Shown here: positions 1 through 9,685 of the stretch, piece by piece | How positions within the stretch are numbered: the first letter of the stretch is position 1 | Layout: each line of letters begins with the position of its first letter | NCBI GenBank assembly: GCA_027574665.1 | Contig: CM050659.1 | Coordinates: forward strand, 16,159,001 to 16,223,000 | Source: Rhynochetos jubatus | Taxonomy: Eukaryota > Chordata > Aves > Eurypygiformes > Rhynochetidae | DNA length: 64,000 bases | Direction: 5' to 3' | Made by a program: the position numbers and the translations under genes | Notes under the pieces: generated by a model | Told to the model about the DNA's origin: nothing | Database searches by the model: none | What the model saw: only the letters and a program-made list of their open reading frames with translations

Positions 1-171
1 GCCCACAGCTCCAGGGATAATTGGGATTGCAAAGGCCTGCCAAGAGGAGCACGACACTGCACAGACATGGCTCCTTCCCCAGCTTTCCTAGCCAGAAGCC
101 GGGCGGGGCTGTGGCCAGAAACCGCGGTCGGCAACTTCTAGGGTTAGGGTTAGGGTCCGGAGAACCAGAAA

Positions 172-348
172 GCCCACAGCTCCAGGGATAATTGGGATTG
201 CAAAGGCCTGCCAAGAGGAGCACGACACTGCACAGACATGGCTCCTTCCCCAGCTTTCCTAGCCAGAACCCAGGGGGGGCCGTGGCCGGAAACCGCGGTC
301 GGCAACTTCTAGGGTTAGGGTTAGGGTTAGGGTCCGGAGAACCAGAAA
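172..348 (+). repeat. Representative 177-bp monomer
   Basis: This unit shows the parts in order. First comes a CpG-poor segment of about 50 bp from GCCCACAGCT through GGATAATTGGGATTG to CCAAGAGGAG, which hardly varies in the array. Next is GCACGACACTG and a CA[A/C/G]GACATGG site. Then follows TTCCCC[A/T]GCTTTCC, a main A/T subtype position. A poly-G tract lies in ACCC[A/G]GGGGGGGCC. A CpG-dense segment contains GCCGTGGCCGG and the palindrome ACCGCGGT. Then GGCAA[C/G]TTCTAGGG leads into the telomeric hexamers, and TCCGGAGAACCAGAAA closes the unit. This copy has CTAGGG plus three TTAGGG, the commonest state, and seven CpG sites; two more sites are CpG in other subtypes. The unit length is 59 x 3 bases, so reading frame is preserved across units. 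Confidence 0.95.
309..332 (+). other. Telomere-repeat block, canonical G-quadruplex motif (typical copy)
   Basis: The block is CTAGGG followed by three TTAGGG, so it has four GGG runs separated by three-base loops. That is the minimal human-telomere-type G-quadruplex pattern. It also contains YTAGGGTTA sites of the kind bound by the Myb domains of TRF1 and TRF2. The same four-hexamer block recurs in most units, about every 177 bp, so the array holds a few hundred evenly spaced motifs. Folding or shelterin binding is inferred from motif identity only. Confidence 0.9.
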
Positions 349-1015
349 GCCCACAGCTCCAGGGATAATTGGGATTGCAAAGGCCTGCCAAGAGGAGCAT
401 GACACTGCACAGACATGGCTCCTTCCCCTGCTTTCCTAGCCAGAACCCAGGGGGGGCTGTGGCCGGAAACCATGGTTGGCAACTTCTAGGGTTAGGGTTA
501 GGGTTAGGGTCCGGAGAACCAGAAAGCCCACAGCTCCAGGGATAATTGGGATTGCAAAGGCCTGCCAAGAGGAGCATGACACTGCACAGACATGGCTCCT
601 TCCCCAGCTTTCCTAGCCAGAACCCAGGGGGGGCCGTGGCCGGAAACCGCGGTCGGCAACTTCTAGGGTTAGGGTTAGGGTTAGGGTCCAGAGAACCAGA
701 AAGCCCACAGCTCCAGGGATAATTGGGATTGCAAAGGTCTGCCAAGAGGAGCACGACACTGCACAGACATGGCTCCTTCCCCAGCTTTCCTAGTCAGAAC
801 CCGGGGGGGGCCGTGGCCGGAAACCGCGGTCGGCAACTTCTAGGGTTAGGGTTAGGGTTAGGGTCGGGAGAACCAGAAAGCCCACAGCTCCAGGGATAAT
901 TGGGATTGCAAAGGCCTGCCAAGAGGAGCACGACACTGCACAGACATGGCTCCTTCCCCTGCTTTCCTAGCCAGAACCCGGGGGGTCTGTGGCCGGAAAC
1001 CGCGGCCGGCAACTT

Positions 1016-1027
1016 CTAGGGTTAGGG
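1016..1027 (+). repeat. Shortest telomeric block, two hexamers
   Basis: Only CTAGGG plus one TTAGGG remain, giving a 165-bp unit. It is followed by GGGTCCGAAG in place of GGGTCCGGAG and preceded by a CGCGGCCGGC variant. The same three-part signature occurs at 10878, within the duplicated block at 9.7-12.1 kb. Confidence 0.95.
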
Positions 1028-3424
1028 TCCGAAGAACCAGAAAGCCCACAGCTCCAGGGATAATTGGGATTGCAAAGGCCTGCCAAGAGGAGCACGACAC
1101 TGCACCGACATGGCTCCTTCCCCTGCTTTCCTAGCCAGAACCCGGGGGGGGCCGTGGCTGGAAACCGCGGTCGGCAACTTCTAGGGTTAGGGTTAGGTTT
1201 AGGGTCTGGAGAACCAGAAAGCCCACAGCTCCAGGGATAATTGGGATTGCAAAGGCCTGCCAAGAGGAGCACGACACTGCACCGACATGGCTCCTTCCCC
1301 TGCTTTCCTAGCCAGAACCCGGGGGGTCCGTGACCGGAAACCGCGGTCGGCAACTTCTAGGGTTAGGGTTAGGGTCCGGAGAACCAGAAAGCCCACAGCT
1401 CCAGGGATAATTGGGATTGCAAAGGCCTGCCAAGAGGAGCACGACACTGCACAGACATGGCTCCTTCCCCTGCTTTCCTAGCCAGAACCTAGGGGGGGCC
1501 GTGGCCGGAAACCGCGGTCGGCAACTTCTAGGGTTAGGGTTAGGGTTAAGGTCCGGAGAACCAGAAAGCCCACAGCTCCAGGGATAATTGGGATTGCAAA
1601 GGCCTGCCAAGAGGAGCACGACACTGCACCGACATGGCTCCTTCCCCAGCTTTCCTAGCCAGAACCCAGGGGGGGCCGTGGCCGGAAACCGCGGTCGGCA
1701 ACTTCTAGGGTTAGGGTTAGGGTTAGGGTCCGGAGAACCAGAAAGCCCACAGCTCCAGGGATAATTGGGATTGCAAAGGCCTGCCAAGAGGAGCACGACA
1801 CTGCACAGACATGGCTCCTTCCCCTGCTTTCCTAGCCAGAACCTAGGGGGGGCCGTGGCCGGAAACCGCGGTCGGCAACTTCTAGGGTTAGGGTTAGGTT
1901 TAGGGTCCGGAGAACCAGAAAGCCCACAGCTCCAGGGATAATTGGGATTGCAAAGGCCTGCCAAGAGGAGCACGACACTGCACCGACATGGCTCCTTCCC
2001 CTGCTTTCCTAGCCAGAACCCGGGGGGTCTGTGGCCGGAAACCGCGGTCGGCAACTTCTAGGGTTAGGGTTAGGGTTAGGGTCCGGAGAACCAGAAAGCC
2101 CACAGCTCCAGGGATAATTGGGATTGCAAAGGCCTGCCAAGAGGAGCACGACACTGCACAGACATGGCTCCTTCCCCAGCTTTCCTAGCCAGAACCCTTG
2201 GGGGGCCATGCCCAGAAACCGCGGTCAGGAACTTCTAGGGTTAGGGTTAAGGTTAGGGTCCGGAGAACCAGAAAGCCCACAGCTCCAGGGATAATTGGGA
2301 TTGCAAAGGCCTGCCAAGAGGAGCACGACACTGCACAGACATGGCTCCTTCCCCTGCTTTCCTAGCCAGATCCCAGGGGGGGCCGTGGCCGGAAACCGCG
2401 GTCGGCAACTTCTAGGGTTAGGGTTAGGGTTAGGGTCCGGAGAACCAGAAAGCCCACAGCTCCAGGGATAATTGGGATTGCAAAGGCCTGCCAAGAGGAG
2501 CACGACACTGCACCGACATGGCTCCTTCCCCTGCTTTCCTAGCCAGAACCCGGGGGGGGCCATGGCCGGAAACCGCGGTCGGCAACTTCTAGGGTTAGGG
2601 TTAGGGTCCGGAGAACCAGAAAGCCCACAGCTCCAGGGATAATTGGGATTGCAAAGGCCTGCCAAGAGGAGCACGACACTGCACCGACATGGCTCCTTCC
2701 CCAGCTTTCCTAGCCAGAACCCGGGTGGGGCCGTGGCCGGAAACCGCGGTCGGCAACTTCTAGGGTTAGGGTTAGGGTTAGGGTCCGGAGAACCAGAAAG
2801 CCCACAGCTCCAGGGATAATTGGCATTGCAAAGGCCTGCCAAGAGGAGCACGACACTGAACAGACATGGCTCCTTCCCCAGCTTTCCTAGCCAGAACCCG
2901 GGGGGGGCCGTGGTCGGAAACCGCGGTCGGCAACTTCTAGGGTTAGGGTTAGGGTTAGGGTCCGGAGAACCAGAAAGCCCACAGCTCCAGGGATAATTGG
3001 GATTGCAAAGGCCTGCCAAGAGGAGCACGACACTGCACCGACATGGCTCCTTCCCCAGCTTTCCTAGCCAGAACCCGGGGGGGGCCATTCCCAGAAACCG
3101 CGGTCGGCAACTTCTAGGGTTAGGGTTAGGGTCCGGAGAACCAGAAAGCCCACAGCTCCAGGGATAATTGGGATTGCAAAGGCCTGCCAAGAGGAGCACG
3201 ACACTGCACAGACATGGCTCCTTCCCCAGCTTTCCTAGCCAGAACCCAGGGGGGGCCATGCCCAGAAACCGCGGTCGGCAACTTCTAGGGTTAGGGTTAG
3301 GGTTAGGGTCCGGAGAACCAGAAAGCCCACAGCTCCAGGGATAATTGGGATTGCAAAGGCCTGCCAAGAGGAGCACGACACTGCACAGACATGGCTCCTT
3401 CCCCAGGTTTCCTAGCCAGAACCC

Positions 3425-3433
3425 GGGGGGGGG
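3425..3433 (+). repeat. Longest poly-G tract, nine G
   Basis: The G tract after AACCC is usually seven or eight bases (CCCA + 7 G or CCC + 8 G). It reaches nine here and near 8724, 16999, 34102, 56637 and 62439. Six-base and shorter forms occur in TCTGTGG and GACCGTGG units. These 1-bp changes are what shift or end the long spurious open frames. Confidence 0.9.
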
Positions 3434-4170
3434 CCTTGGCCGGAAACCGCGGTCGGCAACTTCTAGTGTTAGGGTTAGGGTTAGGGTCCGGAGAACCAGA
3501 AAGCCCACAGCTCCAGGGATAATTGGGATTGCAAAGGCCTGCCAAGAGGAGCACGACACTGCACAGACATGGCTCCTTCCCCAGCTTTCCTAGCCAGAAC
3601 CCAGGGGGGGCCGTGGCCGGAAACCGCGGTCGGCAAGTTCTAGGGTTAGGGTTAGGGTTAGGGTCCGGAGAACCAGAAAGCCCACAGCTCCAGGGATAAT
3701 TGGGATTGCAAAGGCCTGCCAAGAGGAGCACGACACTGCACCGACATGGCTCCTTCCCCAGCTTTCCTAGCCAGAACCCAGGGGGGGCCATGGCCGGAAA
3801 CCGCGGTCGGCAACTTCTAGGGTTAGGGTTAGGGTTAGGGTCCGGAGAACCAGAAAGCCCACAGCTCCAGGGATAATTGGGATTGCAAAGGCCTGCCAAG
3901 AGGAGCACGACACTGCACCGACATGGCTCCTTCCCCAGCTTTCCTAGCCAGAACCCGGGGGGGGCCGTGGCCGGAAACCGCGGTCGGCAACTTCTAGGGT
4001 TAGGGTTAGGGTTAGGGTCCGGAGAACCAGAAAGCCCACAGCTCCAGGGATAATTGGGATTGCAAAGGCCTGCCAAGAGGAGCACGACACTGCACCGACA
4101 TGGCTCCTTCCCCTGCTTTCCTAGCCAGAACCCGGGGGGGGCCGTGGCCGGAAACCGTGGTCGGCAACTT

Positions 4171-4200
4171 CTAGGGTTAGGGTTAGGGTTAGGGTTAGGG
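4171..4200 (+). repeat. Expanded telomeric block, five hexamers
   Basis: CTAGGG plus four TTAGGG, one of four expanded blocks seen. It gives a 183-bp unit. A unit with the same expansion and the same CCGTGG and CGTGGTCGG markers lies 7915 bp downstream at 12086, which suggests the two are copies of one ancestral expansion. Confidence 0.95.
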
Positions 4201-4216
4201 TCCGGAGAACCAGAAA

Positions 4217-5807
4217 GCCCACAGCTCCAGGGATAATTGGGATTGCAAAGGCCTGCCAAGAGGAGCACGACACTGCACAGACATGGCTCCTTCCCCAGCT
4301 TTCCTAGCCAGAACCCAGGGGGGGCCGTCGCCGGAAATCGCGGTCGGCAACTTCTAGGGTTAGGGTTAGGGTTAGGGTCCGGAGAACCAGAAAGCCCACA
4401 GCTCCAGGGATAATTGGGATTGCAAAGGCCTGCCAAGAGGAGCACGACACTGCACCGACATGGCTCCTTCCCCTGCTTTCCTAGCCAGAACCCGGGGGGT
4501 CTGTGGCCGGAAACCGCGGTCGGCAACTTCTAGGGTTAGGGTTAGGGTTAGGGTCCGGAGAACCAGAAAGCCCACAGCTCCAGGGATAATTGGGATTGCA
4601 AAGGCCTGCCAAGAGGAGCACGACACTGCACAGACATGGCTCCTTCCCCAGCTTTCCTAGCCAGAACCTGCGGGGGGCCGTGGCCGGAAACCGCGGTCGG
4701 CAACTTCTAGGGTTAGGGTTAGGGTTAGGGTCCGGAGAACCAGAAAGCCCACAGCTCCAGGGATAATTGGGATTGCAAAGGCCTGCCAAGAGGAGCACGA
4801 CACTGCACAGACATGGCTCCTTCCCCTGCTTTCCTAGCCAGAACCCAGGGGGGGCCGTGGCCGGAAACCGTGGTCGGCAACTTCTAGGGTTAGGGTTAGG
4901 GTTAGGGTCCGGAGAACCAGAAAGCCCACAGCTCCAGGGATAATTGGGATTGCAAAGGCCTGCCAAGAGGAGCAAGACACTGCACAGACATGGCTCCTTC
5001 CCCTGCTTTCCTAGCCAGAACCCGGGGGGACCGTGGCCGGAAACCGCGGTCGGCAACTTCTAGGGTTAGGGTTAGGGTTAGGGTCCGGAGAACCAGAAAG
5101 CCCACAGCTCCAGGGATAATTGGGATTGCAAAGGCCTGCCAAGAGGAGCACGACACTGCACAGACATGGCTCCTTCCCCAGCTTTCCTAGCCAGAACCCA
5201 GGGGGGGCCATGCCCAGAAACCGCGGTCAGCAACCATTAGGGTTAGGGTTAGGGTTAGGGTCCGGAGAACCAGAAAGCCCACAGCTCCAGGGATAATTGG
5301 GATTGCAAAGGCCTGCCAAGAGGAGCACGACACTGCACAGACATGGCTCCTTCCCCTGCTTTCCTAGCCAGAACCCAGGGGGGGCCGTCGCCGGAAACCG
5401 CGGTCGGCAACTTCTAGGGTTAGGGTTAGGGTTAGGGTCCGGAGAACCAGAAAGCCCACAGCTCCAGGGATAATTGGGATTGCAAAGGCCTGCCAAGAGG
5501 AGCACGACACTGCACAGACATGGCTCCTTCCCCTGCTTTCCTAGCCAGAACCCAGGGGGGGCCGTGGCCGGAAACCGCGGTCGGCAACTTCTAGGGTTAG
5601 GGTTAGGGTTAGGGTCCGGAGAACCAGAAAGCCCACAGCTCCAGGGATAATTGGGATTGCAAAGGCCTGCCAAGAGGAGCACGACACTGCACCGACATGG
5701 CTCCTTCCCCTGCTTTCCTAGCCAGAACCCGGGGGGGGCCGTGGCCGGAAACCGTGGTCGGCAACTTCTAGGGTTAGGGTTAGGGTTAGGGTCCGGAGAA
5801 CCAGAAA
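4217..5807 (+). repeat. Left higher-order repeat, copy 1 (nine units, 1591 bp)
   Basis: Nine monomer subtypes occur in a fixed order. They are a GTCGCCGGAAATCG unit (4331), a six-G TCTGTGG unit, an ACCTGCGGGG unit (about 4666), a CCGTGG/CGTGGTCGG unit, an AGCAAGACAC unit with GGGGGGACCG (about 5023), an ATGCCCAG unit with CAACCATTAGGG (5231), a GTCGCCGG unit, a CCGTGGCCGG unit and a further CGTGGTCGG unit. The next copy begins exactly 1591 bp on, two bases short of nine 177-bp units because two units have short G tracts. Confidence 0.88.
5231..5240 (+). repeat. CAACCATTAG junction variant 1
   Basis: The usual CAACTTCTAG leading into the telomeric block is replaced by CAACCATTAG, together with GGTCAGC in place of GGTCGGC. 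This removes the CTAGGG first hexamer and makes it ATTAGGG, so the telomeric block has one more perfect TTAGGG. The others are at 8933, 12970, 13678 and 16153. Confidence 0.95.
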
Positions 5808-7392
5808 GCCCACAGCTCCAGGGATAATTGGGATTGCAAAGGCCTGCCAAGAGGAGCACGACACTGCACAGACATGGCTCCTTCCCCAGCTTTCCTAGCC
5901 AGAACCCAGGGGGGGCCGTCGCCGGAAATCGCGGTCGGCAACTTCTAGGGTTAGGGTTAGGGTTAGGGTCCGGAGAACCAGAAAGCCCACAGCTCCAGGG
6001 ATAATTGGGATTGCAAAGGCCTGCCAAGAGGAGCACGACACTGCACCGACATGGCTCCTTCCCCTGCTTTCCTAGCCAGAACCCGGGGGGTCTGTGGCCG
6101 GAAACCGCGGTCGGCAACTTCTAGGGTTAGGGTTAGGGTTAGGGTCCGGAGAAGCAGAAAGCCCACAGCTCCAGGGATAATTGGGATTGCAAAGGCCTGC
6201 CAAGAGGAGCACGACACTGCACAGACATGGCTCCTTCCCCAGCTTTCCTAGCCAGAACCTGCGGGGGGCCGTGGCCGGAAACCGCGGTCGGCAACTTCTA
6301 GGGTTAGGGTTAGGGTTAGGGTCCGGAGAACCAGAAAGCCCACAGCTCCAGGGATAATTGGGATTGCAAAGGCCTGCCAAGAGGAGCACGACACTGCACA
6401 GACATGGCTCCTTCCCCTGCTTTCCTAGCCAGAACCCAGGGGGGGCCGTGGCCGGAAACCGTGGTCGGCAACTTCTAGGGTTAGGGTTAGGGTTAGGGTC
6501 CGGAGAACCAGAAAGCCCACAGCTCCAGGGATAATTGGGATTGCAAAGGCCTGCCAAGAGGAGCAAGACACTGCACAGACATGGCTCCTTCCCCTGCTTT
6601 CCTAGCCAGAACCCGGGGGGACCGTGGCCGGAAAGCGCGGTCGGCAACTTCTAGGGTTAGGGTTAGGGTTAGGGTCCGGAGAACCAGAAAGCCCACAGCT
6701 CCAGGGATAATTGGGATTGCAAAGGCCTGCCAAGAGGAGCACGACACTGCACCGACATGGCTCCTTCCCCTGCTTTCCTAGCCAGAACCCAGGGGGGGCC
6801 ATGCCCAGAAACCGCGGTCAGCAACTTCTAGGGTTAGGGTTAGGGTTAGGGTCCGGAGAACCAGAAAGCCCACAGCTCCAGGGATAATTGGGATTGCAAA
6901 GGCCTGCCAAGAGGAGCACGACACTGCACAGACATGGCTCCTTCCCCTGCTTTCCTAGCCAGAACCCAGGGGGGGCCGTCGCCGGAAACCGCGGTCGGCA
7001 ACTTCTAGGGTTAGGGTTAGGGTTAGGGTCCGGAGAACCAGAAAGCCCACAGCTCCAGGGATAATTGGGATTGCAAAGGCCTGCCAAGAGGAGCACGACA
7101 CTGCACAGACATGGCTCCTTCCCCTGCTTTCCTAGCCAGAACCCAGGGGGGGCCGTGGCCGGAAACCGCGGTCGGCAACTTCTAGGGTTAGGGTTAGGGT
7201 TAGGGTCCGGAGAACCAGAAAGCCCACAGCTCCAGGGATAATTGGGATTGCAAAGGCCTGCCAAGAGGAGCAAGACACTGCACAGACATGGCTCCTTCCC
7301 CTGCTTTCCTAGCCAGAACCCGGGGGGGGCCGTGGCCGGAAACCGCGGTCGGCAACTTCTAGGGTTAGGGTTAGGGTCCGGAGAACCAGAAA
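5808..7392 (+). repeat. Left higher-order repeat, copy 2 (nine units, 1585 bp)
   Basis: The same subtype order as the preceding copy: AAATCG at 5922, ACCTGCGGGG at about 6257, GGGGGGACCG at about 6614. Private changes include GAGAAGCAG at about 6150, AAAGCGCGG at about 6632, and reversion of the CAACCATT site to CAACTTC near 6823 while the neighbouring GGTCAGC variant is kept. The copy is 6 bp shorter because one telomeric block lost a hexamer near 7.37 kb. Confidence 0.88.
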
Positions 7393-8950
7393 GCCCACAG
7401 CTCCAGGGATAATTGGGATTGCAAAGGCCTGCCAAGAGGAGCACGACACTGCACAGACATGGCTCCTTCCCCAGCTTTCCTAGCCAGAACCCAGGGGGGG
7501 CCGTCGCCGGAAATCGCGGTCGGCAACTTCTAGGGTTAGGGTTAGGGTTAGGGTCCGGAGAACCAGAAAGCCCACAGCTCCAGGGATAATTGGGATTGCA
7601 AAGGCCTGCCAAGAGGAGCACGACACTGCACCGACATGGCTCCTTCCCCTGCTTTCCTAGCCAGAACCCGGGGGGTCTGTGGCCGGAAACCGCGGTCGGC
7701 AACTTCTAGGGTTAGGGTTAGGGTTAGGGTCCGGAGAACCAGAAAGCCCACAGCTCCAGGGATAATTGGGATTGCAAAGGCCTGCCAAGAGGAGCACGAC
7801 ACTGCACAGACATGGCTCCTTCCCCAGCTTTCCTAGCCAGAACCTGCGGGGGGCCATGGCCGGAAACCGCGGTCGGCAACTTCTAGGGTTAGGGTTAGGG
7901 TTAGGGTCCGGAGAACCAGAAAGCCCACAGCTCCAGGGATAATTGGGATTGCAAAGGCCTGCCAAGAGGAGCACGACACTGCACAGACATGGCTCCTTCC
8001 CCAGCTTTCCTAGCCAGAACCTGCGGGGGGCCATGGCCGGAAACCGCGGTCGGCAACTTCTAGGGTTAGGGTTAGGGTTAGGGTCCGGAGAACCAGAAAG
8101 CCCACAGCTCCAGGGATAATTGGGATTGCAAAGGCCTGCCAAGAGGAGCACGACACTGCACAGACATGGCTCCTTCCCCTGCTTTCCTAGCCAGAACCCA
8201 GGGGGGGCCGTGGCCGGAAACCGTGGTCGGCAAATTCTAGGGTTAGGGTTAGGGTTAGGGTCCGGAGAACCAGAAAGCCCACAGCTCCAGGGATAATTGG
8301 GATTGCAAAGGCCTGCCAAGAGGAGTATGACACTGCACAGACATGGCTCCTTCCCCAGCTTTCCTAGCCAGAACCCAGGGGGGGCCATGGCCGGAAACCG
8401 CGGTCGGCAACTTCTAGGGTTAGGGTTAGGGTCCGGAGAACCAGAAAGCCCACAGCTCCAGGGATAATTGGGATTGCAAAGGCCTGCCAAGAGGAGCACG
8501 ACACTGCACAGACATGGCTCCTTCCCCTGCTTTCCTAGCCAGAACCTGGGGGGACCGTGGCCGGAAACCGCGGTCGGCAACTTCTAGGGTTAGGGTTAGG
8601 GTTAGGGTCCGGAGAACCAGAAAGCCCACAGCTCCAGGGATAATTGGGATTGCAAAGGCCTGCCAAGAGAAGCACGACACTGCACAGACATGGCTCCTTC
8701 CCCAGCTTTCCTAGCCAGAACCCGGGGGGGGGCCGTGGCCGGAAACCGCGGTCGGCAACTTCTAGGGTTAGGGTTAGGGTTAGGGTCCGGAGAACCAGAA
8801 AGCCCACAGCTCCAGGGATAATTGGGATTGCAAAGGCCTGCCAAGAGGAGCACGACACTGCACCGACATGGCTCCTTCCCCTGCTTTCCTAGCCAGAACC
8901 CAGGGGGGGCCATGCCCAGAAACCGCGGTCAGCAACCATTAGGGTTAGGG
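7393..8950 (+). repeat. Left higher-order repeat, copy 3, rearranged
   Basis: It begins in register with copies 1 and 2: AAATCG at 7507, the six-G TCTGTGG unit near 7.67 kb, then ACCTGCGGGG. The ACCTGCGGGG unit is duplicated in tandem, near 7.84 and 8.02 kb, both with CCATGG. Extra units follow, including one with GAGTATGACAC near 8.32 kb, before the terminal CAACCATTAGGG unit at 8933. Local unit duplication inside a higher-order copy is the simplest reading. Confidence 0.75.
8933..8942 (+). repeat. CAACCATTAG junction variant 2
   Basis: Same linked GGTCAGC plus CAACCATTAG change, in an ATGCCCAG unit. Confidence 0.95.
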
Positions 8951-9462
8951 TTAGGGTTAGGGTCCGGAGAACCAGAAAGCCCACAGCTCCAGGGATAATT
9001 GGGATTGCAAAGGCCTGCCAAGAGGAGCACGACACTGCACAGACATGGCTCCTTCCCCTGCTTTCCTAGCCAGAACCCAGGGGGGGCCGTGGCCGGAAAC
9101 CGCGGTCGGCAACTTCTAGGGTTAGGGTTAGGGTCCGGAGAACCAGAAAGCCCACAGCTCCAGGGATAATTGGGATTGCAAAGGCCTGCCAAGAGGAGCA
9201 CGACACTGCACAGACATGGCTCCTTCCCCTGCTTTCCTAGCCAGAACCCAGGGGGGGCCGTGGCCGGAAACCGTGGTCGGCAACTTCTAGGGTTAGGGTT
9301 AGGGTTAGGGTCGGGAGAACCAGAAAGCCCACAGCTCCAGGGATAATTGGGATTGCAAAGGCCTGCCAAGAGGAGCACGACACTGCACAGACATGGCTCC
9401 TTCCCCTGCTTTCCTAGCCAGAACCTGGGGGGTCTGTGGCCGGAAACCGCGGTCGGCAACTT

Positions 9463-9492
9463 CTAGGGTTAGGGTTAGGGTTAGGGTTAGGG
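9463..9492 (+). repeat. Expanded telomeric block, five hexamers
   Basis: CTAGGG plus four TTAGGG. The unit carries a GGGGGGTCTGTGG subtype mark just upstream, unlike the other expanded units, so this expansion may be independent. Confidence 0.95.
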
Positions 9493-9594
9493 TCCGGAGA
9501 ACCAGAAAGCCCACAGCTCCAGGGATAATTGGGATTGCAAAGGCCTGCCAAGAGGAGCACGACACTGCACAGACATGGCTCCTTCCCCAGCTTT

Positions 9595-9610
9595 CCTATG
9601 CAGAACTCAG
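9595..9610 (+). repeat. Singleton variant CCTATGCAGAACTCAG
   Basis: In this unit the near-universal CCTAGCCAGAACCC reads CCTATGCAGAACTC. I saw no other copy in the window, so it is a recent or non-amplified variant. It lies just before copy A2 begins. Confidence 0.85.
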
Positions 9611-9685
9611 GGGGGGCCGTGGCCGGAAACCGCGGTCGGCAACTTCTAGGGTTAGGGTTAGGGTTAGGGTCCGGAGAACCAGAAA

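Larger units (their letters stand above)
1..2937 (+). repeat. Segmental copy A1 of the left block
   Basis: A series of rare variants in this stretch recurs in the same order at 9686-12092. Shared marks include GAAGCCGGGCGGGG (from 95), AACCATGGTTGGC (about 468), GGTCTGCC (736), the two-hexamer unit (1016), GTGACCGG (1330), TTAAGGTCC (1546), CCCGGGTGGGG (2720) and ACTGAACAGAC (about 2856). The offset is 9685 bp up to about 857, 9862 bp to about 1.7 kb, and 9155 bp from about 2.5 kb. That means one unit gained in the right copy (or lost here) and about four units present here but absent there. The left end lies outside the window. Confidence 0.88.

Noticed and set aside
946-1134. Plus-strand 60-82-codon frames starting at ATGGCTCC or ATGGGATTGC-like sites as small VR-rich proteins
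   Set aside because: They recur in nearly every unit wherever G-tract length permits, stop at TAG in the next unit, and show no sign of selection. They are shadows of the repeat.
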